This document shows positions 42,446 to 51,648 of a stretch of DNA of 62,216 nucleotides, piece after piece (positions within the stretch are counted from its first letter, which is position 1; every line of letters starts with the position of its first letter). The notes under the pieces are model-generated. The model saw only the letters and a program-made list of their open reading frames with translations. It did not search any database and was not told the origin of the DNA. The DNA is from an uncultured Sanguibacteroides sp. (GTDB lineage: Bacteria > Bacteroidota > Bacteroidia > Bacteroidales > Marinifilaceae), in the NCBI RefSeq assembly GCF_900543425.1, contig NZ_UQRQ01000018.1, positions 1 to 62,216 of the forward strand. The letters run 5' to 3'. Made by a program: the position numbers and the translations under genes.

Positions 42446-42691
42446 ATAGTTTATTTGATTTTCTGTCCGACGAAAGATAAAGCTGTCTGAAAAACACAAA
42501 CAGCTCCTCTTTTGTCTGCCGTAATACTGTTTTCATCCTCTTTTTCTACAGCTCCATATCATTACGGCAACCACAAAGTATAACGAGAAAATCAAAAAAA
42601 AGTTTCTTCCCACGCCTCATTCCCGTAACAAACGATTCAGATAACCTGCCATAACAAAACCTTAGGATACAATCTCGAAAGAATAATGGCA

Positions 42692-44770
42692 TTAAATATA
42701 ATACCGGTTATGAGAGATCTCCATGGCTTGAGAAGGATAGATAAGTACAAAACTGTTCTCCTGAAAATACTTATTCAAATATCCGGGAATACGTCCCATG
42801 TTAGCATGATAAGAAGGCCCCTCCCGACGACTCAACACAATCCACAAATTATCATCCTTACGGGTATCCCGGAATACGATTAAAAAATCTTCCCAATCTT
42901 CAAATTCCACAAATTCGGCAGCAATAGGACGTTTGGCATAAATCTCCTTTAAAGCGGACAAGGTTTGGCCGGAAGCGTAAAACACGATCTTAGCTCCCGT
43001 ATTATTAGCCACCTGCCAGATTTTCGCCACCCATAGAGTAAAACCGACCTCCTTCTCTGCTTTATCCGGGACGACAACCAAATGGCGTTTTATGGTCGCC
43101 AAAGGTTGAGCCGGCTTATAAATCAAGGTCGTCGTATGGCTTTGACTCAATAATCCTTCCGTTATTTTGCCTAAAAATGAAGTCGAAATACCCTTTTCCT
43201 TGTGTAATCCAAGTACCAGATCGGTGATATTCCTCTCCTTGATCACCCCGATGATGGCATTCACGATACTCAAATCATAGCGAATTAAATCCTGCACATG
43301 GTTATCTGCGGCAGAAGCCGTCACAACTGCCTGATTCAGAATTTTCTTAGCTTGCTTGAGTACTTTCTCGTCTGTCTCTCGGCTATCTACCACATTCAAA
43401 GCATACAAGCCGCTTTTATTCTTTTTGGACTTAATAATCGTACTCAAATTGACCAATTCATCCACGTTATGTTCATAGCTGACCGAAATCAATATTCGTT
43501 CAACCTCATCGCCATGATCCGAATCCGTTTCGGACATATCGGCCAACGCCAGATTCTGGGCTCCTTTTTGAGCAGAAAAAGAGGCCATGGTACAGGTTAC
43601 CAATATCATTAAAATCGTACCGTTCAGTACACTTTCATTTAACAATCGGATAGGTTCTCCCGTATCGGTATGTCCCAATATCACGTTATACCCGACCATT
43701 ACCGCGGCCAAAGTCGCCGCCGCTTGAGCATTACTCAACCCGAAAATAACCCGCCGCTGGTCCACCGACATTCGAAATGTTTTCTGGGTAAGCCATGCCG
43801 CCGCATATTTGGCGACAGTAGCCACGACAATCATCACGATACCGACCTCTATCGTTTCCCAACTATTAAAAAAGGCACGATAATTAATCAACATCCCCAC
43901 TCCTATCAGAAAGAAAGGGATAAAAATAGCATTTCCGACAAATACGACCCGGTTCATCAAAGGAGAGGTTCTGGGAATCAAACGGTTCAAAGCCATTCCG
44001 GCCAGAAAAGCGCCGATAATAGACTCGATACCAGCAACCTCCGCCAAAAAGGCCCCAAAAAACACCATGACCAACACGAAAATATACTGGGATACATTAT
44101 CCTCACAACGCTTAAAAAACCAACGCCCGATCCAGGGAAATACCAACATCACGAATAAACCGAACATAATAACGGAGGCTGCCAAACGATACCAAAACAT
44201 ATCGTCCACATTACCCGTCGACATCCCGACTATAACCGTCAACACAAGTAAAGCTAAAGTATCCGTGATCATGGTTCCCCCCACGGTCAGATTAACCGCC
44301 AGGTTTTTACTAACACCCAATTTACTGATAATAGGATAAGCTATTAACGTATGCGAAGCAAACATACTGGCTAACAAAATGGAGGTCATCCATGAAAAAT
44401 TCAACACGTAAAGTCCGACTACGGTTCCCAGCGCCATTGGGATAAGAAAAGTATACATCCCGAACACCAGACTTTTCCCGCTATTCTTTTTGAAATCTTC
44501 CAAATCTATCTCCAATCCCGCCAAGAACATAATATAGAGTAACCCTGCCGTACCGGAGAGAATAATACTACTATCCCGCAATACCAAATTAAAACCGTTC
44601 GGACCGATAATCGCCCCCGCGATAATTAATCCCAAAAGATGAGGTATTCTCAATTTATTTAATAATAGCGGCGCCGCCAAAATAATAATCAAAATCAACA
44701 AAAACTTCAAAACAGGGTCTTCCAAAGGAAGTGAAAAATCCGTAATTGCCAATAATAACATATGTATCAT
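42692..44770 (-). CDS. Cation:proton antiporter (CPA2/KefB type) with C-terminal Usp-like region
   Basis: A 692-residue membrane protein. About 12 helices fill residues 1-420, with LLLNKLRIPHLLGLIIAGAI, IMFLAGLEIDLEDFKKNSGK and the ion-site region SHTLIAYPIISKLGVSKNLA. GIESIIGAFLAGMALNRLIP is also a CPA2 hallmark. The cytoplasmic tail (about 435-692) contains two universal-stress-like halves (ERILISVSYEHNVDELVNLS, and later LVLGLHKEKGISTSF). There is no TrkA-N domain. It probably exchanges Na+ or K+ for H+, an inference that fits a sodium-pumping NQR host. Confidence 0.9.
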   Translation of the reverse strand: MIHMLLLAITDFSLPLEDPVLKFLLILIIILAAPLLLNKLRIPHLLGLIIAGAIIGPNGFNLVLRDSSIILSGTAGLLYIMFLAGLEIDLEDFKKNSGKSLVFGMYTFLIPMALGTVVGLYVLNFSWMTSILLASMFASHTLIAYPIISKLGVSKNLAVNLTVGGTMITDTLALLVLTVIVGMSTGNVDDMFWYRLAASVIMFGLFVMLVFPWIGRWFFKRCEDNVSQYIFVLVMVFFGAFLAEVAGIESIIGAFLAGMALNRLIPRTSPLMNRVVFVGNAIFIPFFLIGVGMLINYRAFFNSWETIEVGIVMIVVATVAKYAAAWLTQKTFRMSVDQRRVIFGLSNAQAAATLAAVMVGYNVILGHTDTGEPIRLLNESVLNGTILMILVTCTMASFSAQKGAQNLALADMSETDSDHGDEVERILISVSYEHNVDELVNLSTIIKSKKNKSGLYALNVVDSRETDEKVLKQAKKILNQAVVTASAADNHVQDLIRYDLSIVNAIIGVIKERNITDLVLGLHKEKGISTSFLGKITEGLLSQSHTTTLIYKPAQPLATIKRHLVVVPDKAEKEVGFTLWVAKIWQVANNTGAKIVFYASGQTLSALKEIYAKRPIAAEFVEFEDWEDFLIVFRDTRKDDNLWIVLSRREGPSYHANMGRIPGYLNKYFQENSFVLIYPSQAMEISHNRYYI

Positions 44771-44925
44771 CTTTACCTAAATATTAAATTCTTACAAACA
44801 TTTACTTCCCTCAAAACCGAACGACACAAAAGTAATAAAAACCAGTTTTATAACAGACTTTTACCCGATCTATTTTTCAGGCGGAAAAAGGCTTCGGGAA
44901 ACGGACATCGAGCGGAGAATCTATG

Positions 44926-44933
44926 TATATTTG
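44926..44933 (+). promoter_or_regulatory. -7 box of the MFS transporter gene
   Basis: TATATTTG, 30 nt before the ATG at 44964. Confidence 0.55.
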
Positions 44934-44963
44934 TACCCGCATTTTGATTAAACTAATGTGTAC

Positions 44964-46160
44964 ATGAAATCCAAAGATTATCTGCGAGAAAAAATGACAA
45001 AAGACATCATTATTTCAGTATGTGTCTTCTTGTCCGGATTTTCTTGTTTTGCCCAACTTTATTATTTTCAACCGCTTCTCCCCGATCTGGCTAAAGAGTT
45101 TTCTTTAACCGCCAGCCACAGTAGTTTTGCCATATCTTTCTCCACGTTAGGAATGGTGATAGGATTATTTACCGCCATGTTTATTGCAGACCGCATTCCG
45201 AGAAAACAACTGATCAGTTGGGCACTGCTCTCCTCTTCCATTTTTTCCGTCATTTCATCTTTTTCAACATCCTTTTTTTTCCTTGTACTACTAAGTGCCG
45301 CCAAAGGTTTCCTGCTCTCCGGCGCTACTTCCGTCTCTCTGGCCTACATCTCGGAAGAAGTCTTGCCACAAAACAAAGGAAAGATCACCGGATTATACAT
45401 TGCCGGAAATGCCTTGGGAGGTATGGCGGGACGAGTCATCTCTTCTTATATAAGTGAAGAATATTCCTGGAGAATCGCCTCCGTATCCATCGGTATACTA
45501 TGTGCTTTTTTTGCTTTATTATTTCTGTTTTTCAGCCCCAGATCGACCAATTTTACACCTAAAAAAGAGAATTTCAAATCCCTGATCACGGAAAATCTTA
45601 AATTCATCACGATCAAAGAGCTGGTCCCGTTTTACATCATCGGTTCCCTTATGTTGGGTATATTTGTAAGTCTATATAACTATTTGGGATTTTATCTGGT
45701 AAAAGAACCTTTTAATTTCTCTCCTTATCTGATCCATTACATCTATTTGATGTACCTGTTCGGTATTTTCGGATCAGTCGCCACAGCAAAATTAACTTAC
45801 TATTTCGATCCCGTTCAGGTATTGAAAACGACAATTCTGATCTCCATTCCCGGCATCGGGTTAATGTATATCACTAATTTTTGGATCGTCACGCTGGGAT
45901 TAGCCATCCTTACTTTCGACTTTTTTGTCATACATGTTATCTGCAACCGTATTGTCAGCGAGTACAATGTGATGAAACGTTCCGTCACGATCTCCATTTA
46001 TCTTCTGGCCTATTACCTCGGTTCCAGCTTTTGGGGATCTGCAACGGGTGTCGTACTGGACACATGGGGATGGCAATACTTCTTAGCAGGACTGGTCGTT
46101 CTATTGCTTGTCCTTTATCTTTTCGCTAAACAGGGAGAAAAAGTCATGCAAAAAAAATAG
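44964..46160 (+). CDS. MFS transporter (YnfM/CynX-like)
   Basis: A 398-residue, 12-helix major facilitator protein. The start is ATG at 44964; the earlier in-frame GTG at 44958 is less likely. CFAQLYYFQPLLPDLAKEF and FIADRIPRKQLISWALL (motif A-like D-R-x-x-R/K) are typical of the inner-membrane YnfM/arabinose-efflux branch. GLYIAGNALGGMAGRVISSY is motif C-like, seen in drug antiporters. Substrate unknown. Its stop codon lies inside the hairpin that terminates the convergent hsp20. Confidence 0.88.
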   Translation: MKSKDYLREKMTKDIIISVCVFLSGFSCFAQLYYFQPLLPDLAKEFSLTASHSSFAISFSTLGMVIGLFTAMFIADRIPRKQLISWALLSSSIFSVISSFSTSFFFLVLLSAAKGFLLSGATSVSLAYISEEVLPQNKGKITGLYIAGNALGGMAGRVISSYISEEYSWRIASVSIGILCAFFALLFLFFSPRSTNFTPKKENFKSLITENLKFITIKELVPFYIIGSLMLGIFVSLYNYLGFYLVKEPFNFSPYLIHYIYLMYLFGIFGSVATAKLTYYFDPVQVLKTTILISIPGIGLMYITNFWIVTLGLAILTFDFFVIHVICNRIVSEYNVMKRSVTISIYLLAYYLGSSFWGSATGVVLDTWGWQYFLAGLVVLLLVLYLFAKQGEKVMQKK

Positions 46161-46183
46161 AGGCCATCCTTATGACCTCTATT
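46151..46183 (-). terminator. Terminator of hsp20, overlapping the MFS stop codon
   Basis: AATAGAGG (46156-46163), 12-nt loop, CCTCTATT (46176-46183). The A run at 46151-46157 gives a U tract on the minus transcript only, so it serves hsp20. A second inverted repeat, AGAGATTA/TAATCTCT (46192-46209), spans the hsp20 stop. Confidence 0.7.
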
Positions 46184-46196
46184 CTCTATGCAGAGA

Positions 46197-46622
46197 TTAT
46201 TTAATCTCTATTTGTTTCTCTTTCTTTACCTCTTCCTCTATCTTTTTCTTCGGAATTGATATGTTCAATACACCGTGTTCTACCTTGGCTTCAATCTTGT
46301 CTCTTTCGACATTATCCGGTAATACCATTGTCTGTTGGAATTGAGTGTAAGAGAATTCGCGCCTCAGGTAACGTCCTTCTTTTTTATCTTCCTGTTCCTG
46401 TTTTTTCTCCATCGAAACGATCAACTGGTTGTCATCGTCGATTTTAATTTTAAAGTCATCTTTCGTCATACCCGGGGCCGCCACTTCCACCTTATATTCA
46501 TCATCCGATTCGAAAATATTGATAGCAGGTGCGGTAACATTTGCTTTTGTCACCCATTCGTTACCAAAGAAATCATTAAAAATACCCGGTAACCAATTTT
46601 GAGATCTTCTAATAGGCATCAT
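46197..46622 (-). CDS. Small heat-shock protein Hsp20
   Basis: Alpha-crystallin-type holdase that binds unfolding proteins. After an N-terminal arm (RRSQNWLPGIFNDFFGNEWV), the alpha-crystallin domain runs about 35-130, with YKVEVAAPGMTKDDFKIKID, the RREFSYTQFQQTMVLPDNV strand and KVEHGVLNISIPK. A Lys/Glu-rich tail ends it (about 141 residues). GGGAGG at 46634-46629 is a clear Shine-Dalgarno. Its 6-8 nt spacing favours the ATG at 46622 over the ATG at 46628. A sigma-54-like element lies upstream. Confidence 0.93.
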   Translation of the reverse strand: MMPIRRSQNWLPGIFNDFFGNEWVTKANVTAPAINIFESDDEYKVEVAAPGMTKDDFKIKIDDDNQLIVSMEKKQEQEDKKEGRYLRREFSYTQFQQTMVLPDNVERDKIEAKVEHGVLNISIPKKKIEEEVKKEKQIEIK

Positions 46623-46706
46623 AATCATATCCTCCCATTATTAAGTTAAACATTCAAATTCTTTTGAATTGGGTTTTACTACGAACTCAAATTCATTAGA
46701 GGATAA

Positions 46707-46723
46707 TTCAACTTATGTGCCAA
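46707..46723 (-). promoter_or_regulatory. Candidate sigma-54 promoter of hsp20
   Basis: Minus strand TTGGCACATAAGTTGAA, 16 of the conserved -24/-12 layout kept (TGGCAC, 5 nt, TTG), with A where the -12 GC has C. It lies about 85 nt before the start codon. No TAnnTTTG box is seen for this gene. Confidence 0.35.
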
Positions 46724-46837
46724 ACCCAGTATAACGGATAAAAGCTTACCCATACTGAAAAAATGTCCGCATTCATGTCATTTTTACATCTAAATGTAGA
46801 CATATTGTCCATATTATCAGGAAGATAAAGTACAATT

Positions 46838-47941
46838 CTAATCTATTTCGTTTCTTAAACCCGTTACGTATTCAGGTACGGTTTTCAAGATAATATCCCG
46901 ATCCGAGATCCGGCTACCGAAGAAATTCTTATAACGGTCGACTTCGGCCTTCACCTGATTTCCATGTGGGTATATTACGGCCTCTATTTTTGCATCAGGA
47001 CGAATCATACGCGCCAACAACTGACGGATTTCAAAATCGGCAGCAGGAAGAGAATAACCGATAAAAACAATTTTTGTCGCTTCAGAAAGTTCGATAGCCG
47101 CATTCTGCCATACCAGCTTAATTTGTATATTACTCAAATTCTTTAAGTAAGTAGGTAATAATAGATTACTCCTTAATTTTATCGAACTGATCTCCCCCAT
47201 CCCGTAATTCTTCCGGCAATGACGACAGTAAGCCGCCTCCATCATCTCTATCTCTTCTCCGAATCTCACGTACATCCGTTGGCACATGGGACAATGAAAC
47301 CAATTCATCGAACCGTGTAATTTCAAATACTTGATATTGTACCCCCCGTAACCAATCGCCAACAAACCGGGTTTAATCGTATCATCATTCGCTTCCCAGG
47401 AACTCACGTAACAACAATAGTCCACGACACTCAACTTCTCCGGATGCCCGTTATCAATAGCCCGTTTCAGGGCATGATCGAACAGTACGTCCCAATTCGT
47501 GGTAATCAACGAAACCCGGTCTTCCCCGTCATCCATTCTTTTTTTTGCTACTCCGTTAATATACTCGGCAAATTCATCCACATAATCCCCGCAGGTTCTG
47601 TTCTTTTTAAAACTGTAATTCACCGCTGCTGCCATCAAGGCGTGGAACTCCTCTCTCAATTCGACCAAGCTCCTTGCACTATAACGACCGATAGAAAGTC
47701 CATCCCAAATACAACGATCTATGGGAGTAAATACATCCTCGAGAGCTACTTTACAATAGTGATCCTCATATATATGTAATTCCTCTTTCAAAAAGCCGAT
47801 GAAATGATCTCTTGCCCGGATCAACTTTTTATTATCACCGGTAAACTTTTCATCCAGAATCGTCCGGATTATCTCGTTCTGAACCAATCCTCCCGCCTCT
47901 TTCGAAAATCCAGAGCCTAAAAAATACACCGTCTTTTCCAT
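46838..47941 (-). CDS. SIR2-like NAD-binding protein with zinc ribbon
   Basis: A 367-residue protein of the SIR2-like (SIR2_2) fold, not a standard deacetylase. The NAD-binding motifs are GSGFSKEAGG (residues 9-18), TTNWDVLFDHAL (147-158, with Asn149) and KLHGSMNW (catalytic-type His209). Two CxxC pairs follow (Cys217/220 in CPMC and Cys239/242 in CRHC), then VFIGYSLPAADFEIRQLL. Related SIR2 domains in phage-defence proteins degrade NAD+. Here no partner (HerA, Argonaute, TIR) is encoded nearby, so both defence and housekeeping roles are possible. It is monocistronic with its own -7 box. Confidence 0.85.
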   Translation of the reverse strand: MEKTVYFLGSGFSKEAGGLVQNEIIRTILDEKFTGDNKKLIRARDHFIGFLKEELHIYEDHYCKVALEDVFTPIDRCIWDGLSIGRYSARSLVELREEFHALMAAAVNYSFKKNRTCGDYVDEFAEYINGVAKKRMDDGEDRVSLITTNWDVLFDHALKRAIDNGHPEKLSVVDYCCYVSSWEANDDTIKPGLLAIGYGGYNIKYLKLHGSMNWFHCPMCQRMYVRFGEEIEMMEAAYCRHCRKNYGMGEISSIKLRSNLLLPTYLKNLSNIQIKLVWQNAAIELSEATKIVFIGYSLPAADFEIRQLLARMIRPDAKIEAVIYPHGNQVKAEVDRYKNFFGSRISDRDIILKTVPEYVTGLRNEID

Positions 47942-47963
47942 GTATACCCCATTTGAATTTAGA

Positions 47964-47971
47964 CAAAAGTA
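47964..47971 (-). promoter_or_regulatory. -7 box of the SIR2-like gene
   Basis: TACTTTTG on the minus strand, 22 nt before the ATG; no -33. Confidence 0.5.
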
Positions 47972-48060
47972 ATGTTTAATTGTTACATATCCATTTCGTC
48001 TTAAATAATCTCATTATACATTTTTATAACTCCGTGGAATATCACCCTTTCCTATAAAGC

Positions 48061-48097
48061 AAAAAAATAAGGATCAAAATAAAATATTCTGATCCTT
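48061..48097 (-). terminator. Terminator of the tRNA-Thr gene
   Basis: AAGGATCA (48069-48076) pairs with TGATCCTT (48090-48097). The A run at 48061-48067 gives the U tract. It lies directly after the tRNA. Confidence 0.85.
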
Positions 48098-48100
48098 TTG

Positions 48101-48173
<73 letters not shown>

Positions 48174-48257
48174 AATCACGGCTGCAAATGTAGTACAAAT
48201 TTTCAAACATAAAAACGATAAATCAAAAAAATTCCCGCATCATTCCTCATTTTTTAG

Positions 48258-48265
48258 TATGTTTG
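48258..48265 (+). promoter_or_regulatory. -7 box of dgkA
   Basis: TATGTTTG, 25 nt before the ATG at 48291. Confidence 0.55.
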
Positions 48266-48290
48266 TCCCGACTTTTTAATAATCAGAAAG

Positions 48291-48668
48291 ATGAACGATC
48301 GCAAGTTTTCAATAAAAGCCAGAATCCGTAGTTTCAGATACGCCTTCCAAGGAATTAGAACACTTATTATCCACGAACACAACGCACGTATACATCTTTT
48401 GGCAACTTTATGTGTCGTTACGGCCGGATTTTTACTGGATATTTCAAACAACGAATGGATCGCTGTCGTTTTCGCTATCGGATTGGTTTTCTCCGCAGAA
48501 GCTTTCAATTCGGCTATCGAATATTTAGCCGATCTGGTATCGCCTGACTACAACGAATTAATCCGTAAATCCAAAGATGTGGCGGCCGGAGGAGTATTAT
48601 TCACCGCTATTGCCGCTGCTATTGTCGGATTACTTGTTTTCATTCCCCGATTAATCACTTTATTTTAA
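48291..48668 (+). CDS. dgkA: Diacylglycerol/undecaprenol kinase family protein
   Basis: A 125-residue three-helix membrane kinase of the DgkA family. Conserved parts: FAFQGI-type start (FRYAFQGIRTLIIHEHNARI), HLLATLCVVTAGFLL, AEAFNSAIEYLADLV with the catalytic Glu, and KDVAAGGVLFTAIAAAIVGL. In Gram-positives the homologue is an undecaprenol kinase. It is followed 5 nt later by a PAP2 phosphatase, which fits lipid-carrier recycling. Confidence 0.93.
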   Translation: MNDRKFSIKARIRSFRYAFQGIRTLIIHEHNARIHLLATLCVVTAGFLLDISNNEWIAVVFAIGLVFSAEAFNSAIEYLADLVSPDYNELIRKSKDVAAGGVLFTAIAAAIVGLLVFIPRLITLF

Positions 48669-48673
48669 TAAAA

Positions 48674-49216
48674 ATGATACGCTGTCTTTTTATATCGATG
48701 ATCCTGTCAGGACTCCTTTTCATACAACCCCTTCAAGCACAACGTAAAGCTATTCGCACAACAGGAGACGCCCTTTTCTTCGTCGCTCCCGTGACGGCTT
48801 TTACCATGACCTTACTCAAAAAAGACTACGAGGGCACAAAGCAATTGGTATTCTCGGGCGTTACGGCTGTCGGATTGACCTATATTCTTAAATACAGTAT
48901 CAGCAAAGAACGCCCTGACAAAAGTGACGACCACTCTTTTCCGTCCGCTCATACCTCCATCTCCTTCACGGGAGCCTCTTTTCTGCAACGACGTTACGGC
49001 TGGAAATTCGGAGTTCCGGCCTATCTGCTCTCTACCTATGTGGCTTGGAGCCGGGTATACGGGAAAAAACACGATTGGTGGGATGTTCTTGCCGGAACGG
49101 CGATAGGAGTCGGTAGTACCTATATTTTCACCAAACCATTCGGCAAAACAACCGTTAGTATCACTCCCGCAATCCTGGACAAATACCCAGGTATTCATGC
49201 ATCCATTACTTTTTAA
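48674..49216 (+). CDS. PAP2-family lipid phosphatase
   Basis: A 180-residue protein with a signal peptide or first helix (MIRCLFISMILSGLLFIQPL, then QAQ). The three phosphatase motifs are complete: KYSISKERP (KX6RP), SFPSAHTS (PSGH-like, with Ala for Gly) and SRVYGKKHDWWDV (SRX5HX3D). It removes phosphate from a lipid such as undecaprenyl pyrophosphate or phosphatidate on the outer side of the membrane. It is probably co-transcribed with dgkA, which does the opposite chemistry. Confidence 0.92.
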   Translation: MIRCLFISMILSGLLFIQPLQAQRKAIRTTGDALFFVAPVTAFTMTLLKKDYEGTKQLVFSGVTAVGLTYILKYSISKERPDKSDDHSFPSAHTSISFTGASFLQRRYGWKFGVPAYLLSTYVAWSRVYGKKHDWWDVLAGTAIGVGSTYIFTKPFGKTTVSITPAILDKYPGIHASITF

Positions 49217-49218
49217 AC

Positions 49219-49770
49219 TTAAAAACTCGCACCGAAATTTCGAGCCTTTTCCAAATAATCCGTATTTCGGACTTCTCCCTTCTCCGATACGCCATAGGCA
49301 TAAATCTCTCCCCGATTTTTCCACTCCATGTAGTGAATCATAATCCGGTAGGTTTCCTGAATACCCTTCAGCTCCGTTACCTCATCGGTTGCCGCAGCCA
49401 GTAATAAAGCACACTCCTTCCCTTTCAACTTAACGGGAGAACGATCGACATAATAAGAGTATAAACGATCTATAACGGCTTTCAATTGAGCAGACCAAGT
49501 AAAGAAATAAAGAGGCGATACCAAAACAAGGGCATCAGCCTGTTCTATCTCGGTAAATATTTTTTCCATATCATCCGATTGTACACAAGGTTTCCCCATG
49601 TTCCAACACATGTCACAAGCAAAACAACCGTTTATCCGGTAACAGGAAACCTTTATGATGCTAACCTCGTGTCCTTGCGCCTTGGCCCCCTCGGCAAAAG
49701 CTTCTGCCAACATATCACTATTTCCATCCATCCGGGGACTTCCTTCCAAAACTAAAATATTTTTTCCCAT
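49219..49770 (-). CDS. NADPH-dependent FMN reductase / flavodoxin-family protein
   Basis: A 183-residue flavodoxin-fold oxidoreductase from the ATG at 49770. NILVLEGSPRMDGNSDMLAE is the phosphate-binding loop, SPLYFFTWSAQLKAVIDRLY the FMN-site loop. A cysteine cluster (INGCFACDMCWNMGKPCVQS) is like the CxxCxxC region of iron-sulfur flavoproteins. If it holds a 4Fe-4S cluster it is an Isf-type protein; this is an inference. It is the last gene of the mug-pncB-HD-flavin operon. Confidence 0.87.
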   Translation of the reverse strand: MGKNILVLEGSPRMDGNSDMLAEAFAEGAKAQGHEVSIIKVSCYRINGCFACDMCWNMGKPCVQSDDMEKIFTEIEQADALVLVSPLYFFTWSAQLKAVIDRLYSYYVDRSPVKLKGKECALLLAAATDEVTELKGIQETYRIMIHYMEWKNRGEIYAYGVSEKGEVRNTDYLEKARNFGASF

Positions 49771-49792
49771 AACCACGAAATTAAATCCATTC

Positions 49793-50455
49793 CTATAATA
49801 ATCTTTGATCATTTATGATCAACCCAAAACGAATATTCAAAAACTCTGCCGCTTTTCTACTCAATAACATTCTTCCCAAAAAGATCTCAAAATAATCCAT
49901 AACGGCCGAGATCTTAGTATCGATTTTCAAATCGAGGATAACGGCACTTTTATCTTCGGTGAAATAGATGCTGGATTCCTCTACGGCATAATTTACCCGA
50001 TCGTGAATATCGAAATTAACAAAATCCCGATTCCGGACACGGCTACGTCTCACATCTGTCTTGTCTCCCAAAATCAATGCCGCCGCAATCGGATTTACAG
50101 GAGCAGCCGTACCTTCATCATGATTGCCGATAGCACTTATTACCTGAGCGATCTCGTCCGCTTCCATACCCATTCTATCCAATAACCGAAAAGCCATCAC
50201 GGCTCCGCTCTGGGCGTGATCCACCCGATTCACGATATTACCGATATCATGCATATATCCGGCGATTTTAGCCAGTTCAGCCACCCTCTCCGGATAACCC
50301 AGGGTCAACAATATCATCTCTGCCGTATTGGCCGCTTTCACCACATGAGGAAACGAGTGCTCCGTATAGCCCAATGTTATCAATACTTTATCTGCTTGAG
50401 CTATATAGCTCTTTATTCCCTCATCCTTTCTTATATCTTCATAAGTCACCAACAT
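49793..50455 (-). CDS. HD-domain phosphohydrolase
   Basis: About 220 residues from the ATG at 50455 (MLVTYEDIRKDEGIKSYIAQ). HD metal residues: His in EHSFPHVVKAANTAE, the pair HD in IAGYMHDIGNIVNRVDHAQS, and Asp in the later segment. This is the layout of small HD phosphatases/phosphodiesterases. The substrate is unknown; a nucleotide or NAD-related phosphate is plausible because the gene follows pncB by 25 nt and precedes a flavin reductase. Confidence 0.83.
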   Translation of the reverse strand: MLVTYEDIRKDEGIKSYIAQADKVLITLGYTEHSFPHVVKAANTAEMILLTLGYPERVAELAKIAGYMHDIGNIVNRVDHAQSGAVMAFRLLDRMGMEADEIAQVISAIGNHDEGTAAPVNPIAAALILGDKTDVRRSRVRNRDFVNFDIHDRVNYAVEESSIYFTEDKSAVILDLKIDTKISAVMDYFEIFLGRMLLSRKAAEFLNIRFGLIINDQRLL

Positions 50456-50480
50456 ATTTTCTCTTCTGTTTTTTATATCT

Positions 50481-51638
50481 TTATAATCGCAATATCCCCA
50501 AACACAACTCAATCTCCCGCGGATCCCCGGTATGCTTACCCTCTATGTCGGAAAGCTTCACCGCGGGTAAAAATTCTGCCCGCCCTTTAGGTTTACACTC
50601 GAACAATTTTATCACCATATTTAAAGGTTTCACTCCCACGTCATTTGTCAAATAAGTACCAATCCCGTAAACATCGTGAATCCGGCCGTCCACAAACGCT
50701 TTGATCTTCTTCACCTCTTCCAGATCCAAAGCATCGCTATAAACAATTGTTTTGGTCGTCGGGTCAATCCGATGATCCCGATAGTGTTTCAATGCCTTTT
50801 CCGTAAATTCGTACGGGTTGCCGCTATCCCATCGCAAACCATCAAACAATTTGGCGTATTTGGTATTAAAATTTCGAAAAAAATCAGCCGATGTATAAGT
50901 ATCCGCAAGAGCGATTCCCAAATATCCGTCATATACATCCACCCAATTAGCCATAGCGATCTCGTTAGCCGAACGATAACCGTAATGAGCTCCATGGTAC
51001 ATAAACCACTCGTGCGGATGTGTTCCCATCGGAGTTAAATTATATTTCATAGCAAGATACACGTTGCTGCTTCCATTAAGAAGGAGTCCCATACGTTCTT
51101 TCAATATACCGACCACCCGGTCCTGCACCTCGAAAGAGTAACGCCTCCGGGTCCCAAATTCTGAAATCTCAGCTTTTAACCGCACAAACTCCTTGGCTTT
51201 ATAAATAGCATTCTTCTCTACATCCCGGGCCTCTAATCCCATCATTTTAAAATACAATTCAGAGATCATGGCCATTAACGGAACCTCCCAAAGTACGGTA
51301 CGATACCATAACCCACGAATTTCCACGTTTAACTCTCCACCAGTCTGCGAAATCTCTACCTCCTTCGAGTCAAACCGGAATCCTTTTAACAGATCAAAAA
51401 AAACGGAATCAAAATAATAACATTTTGCACGCATAAAACGTTCGTCCTCTTCCGTCAGCACCAAGCTCCCCATTTGATCGACCTCTTTCCGCAAAACGGC
51501 TGCAAATCCCGGCGGAAACGATGTTTTCCCCCGATTCACAAAACGATAAACCACTTCCGCATCCGGGAACTTCTTCTGGATAGCATTCATCGTCGTGAAT
51601 TTATACAAATCGTTATCTATAAAACTTTTTACAATCAT
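50481..51638 (-). CDS. pncB: Nicotinate phosphoribosyltransferase
   Basis: First step of the Preiss-Handler NAD salvage route: nicotinate plus PRPP to nicotinate mononucleotide. The 385 residues have SFIDNDLYKFTTMNAIQKKF at the start, SEFGTRRRYSFEVQDRVV, GSSNVYLAMKYNLTPMGTHP with EWFMYHGAHYG, and RWDSGNPYEFTEKALKHYR, as in the bacterial type 1 enzyme. The length is normal. It sits 10 nt after a MUG-type DNA glycosylase and before the HD hydrolase. Confidence 0.96.
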   Translation of the reverse strand: MIVKSFIDNDLYKFTTMNAIQKKFPDAEVVYRFVNRGKTSFPPGFAAVLRKEVDQMGSLVLTEEDERFMRAKCYYFDSVFFDLLKGFRFDSKEVEISQTGGELNVEIRGLWYRTVLWEVPLMAMISELYFKMMGLEARDVEKNAIYKAKEFVRLKAEISEFGTRRRYSFEVQDRVVGILKERMGLLLNGSSNVYLAMKYNLTPMGTHPHEWFMYHGAHYGYRSANEIAMANWVDVYDGYLGIALADTYTSADFFRNFNTKYAKLFDGLRWDSGNPYEFTEKALKHYRDHRIDPTTKTIVYSDALDLEEVKKIKAFVDGRIHDVYGIGTYLTNDVGVKPLNMVIKLFECKPKGRAEFLPAVKLSDIEGKHTGDPREIELCLGILRL

Positions 51639-51648
51639 ATCGCCCCTA

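Noticed and set aside
43670..44158. 162-codon plus-strand frame inside the antiporter gene
   Set aside because: It lies wholly opposite a well-supported membrane-transporter gene and encodes a His/Pro/Gln-rich composition typical of antisense shadows.
46192..46209. AGAGATTA/TAATCTCT inverted repeat at the hsp20 stop codon as a terminator
   Set aside because: There is no T tract after it, and a better hairpin lies just downstream at 46156-46183.
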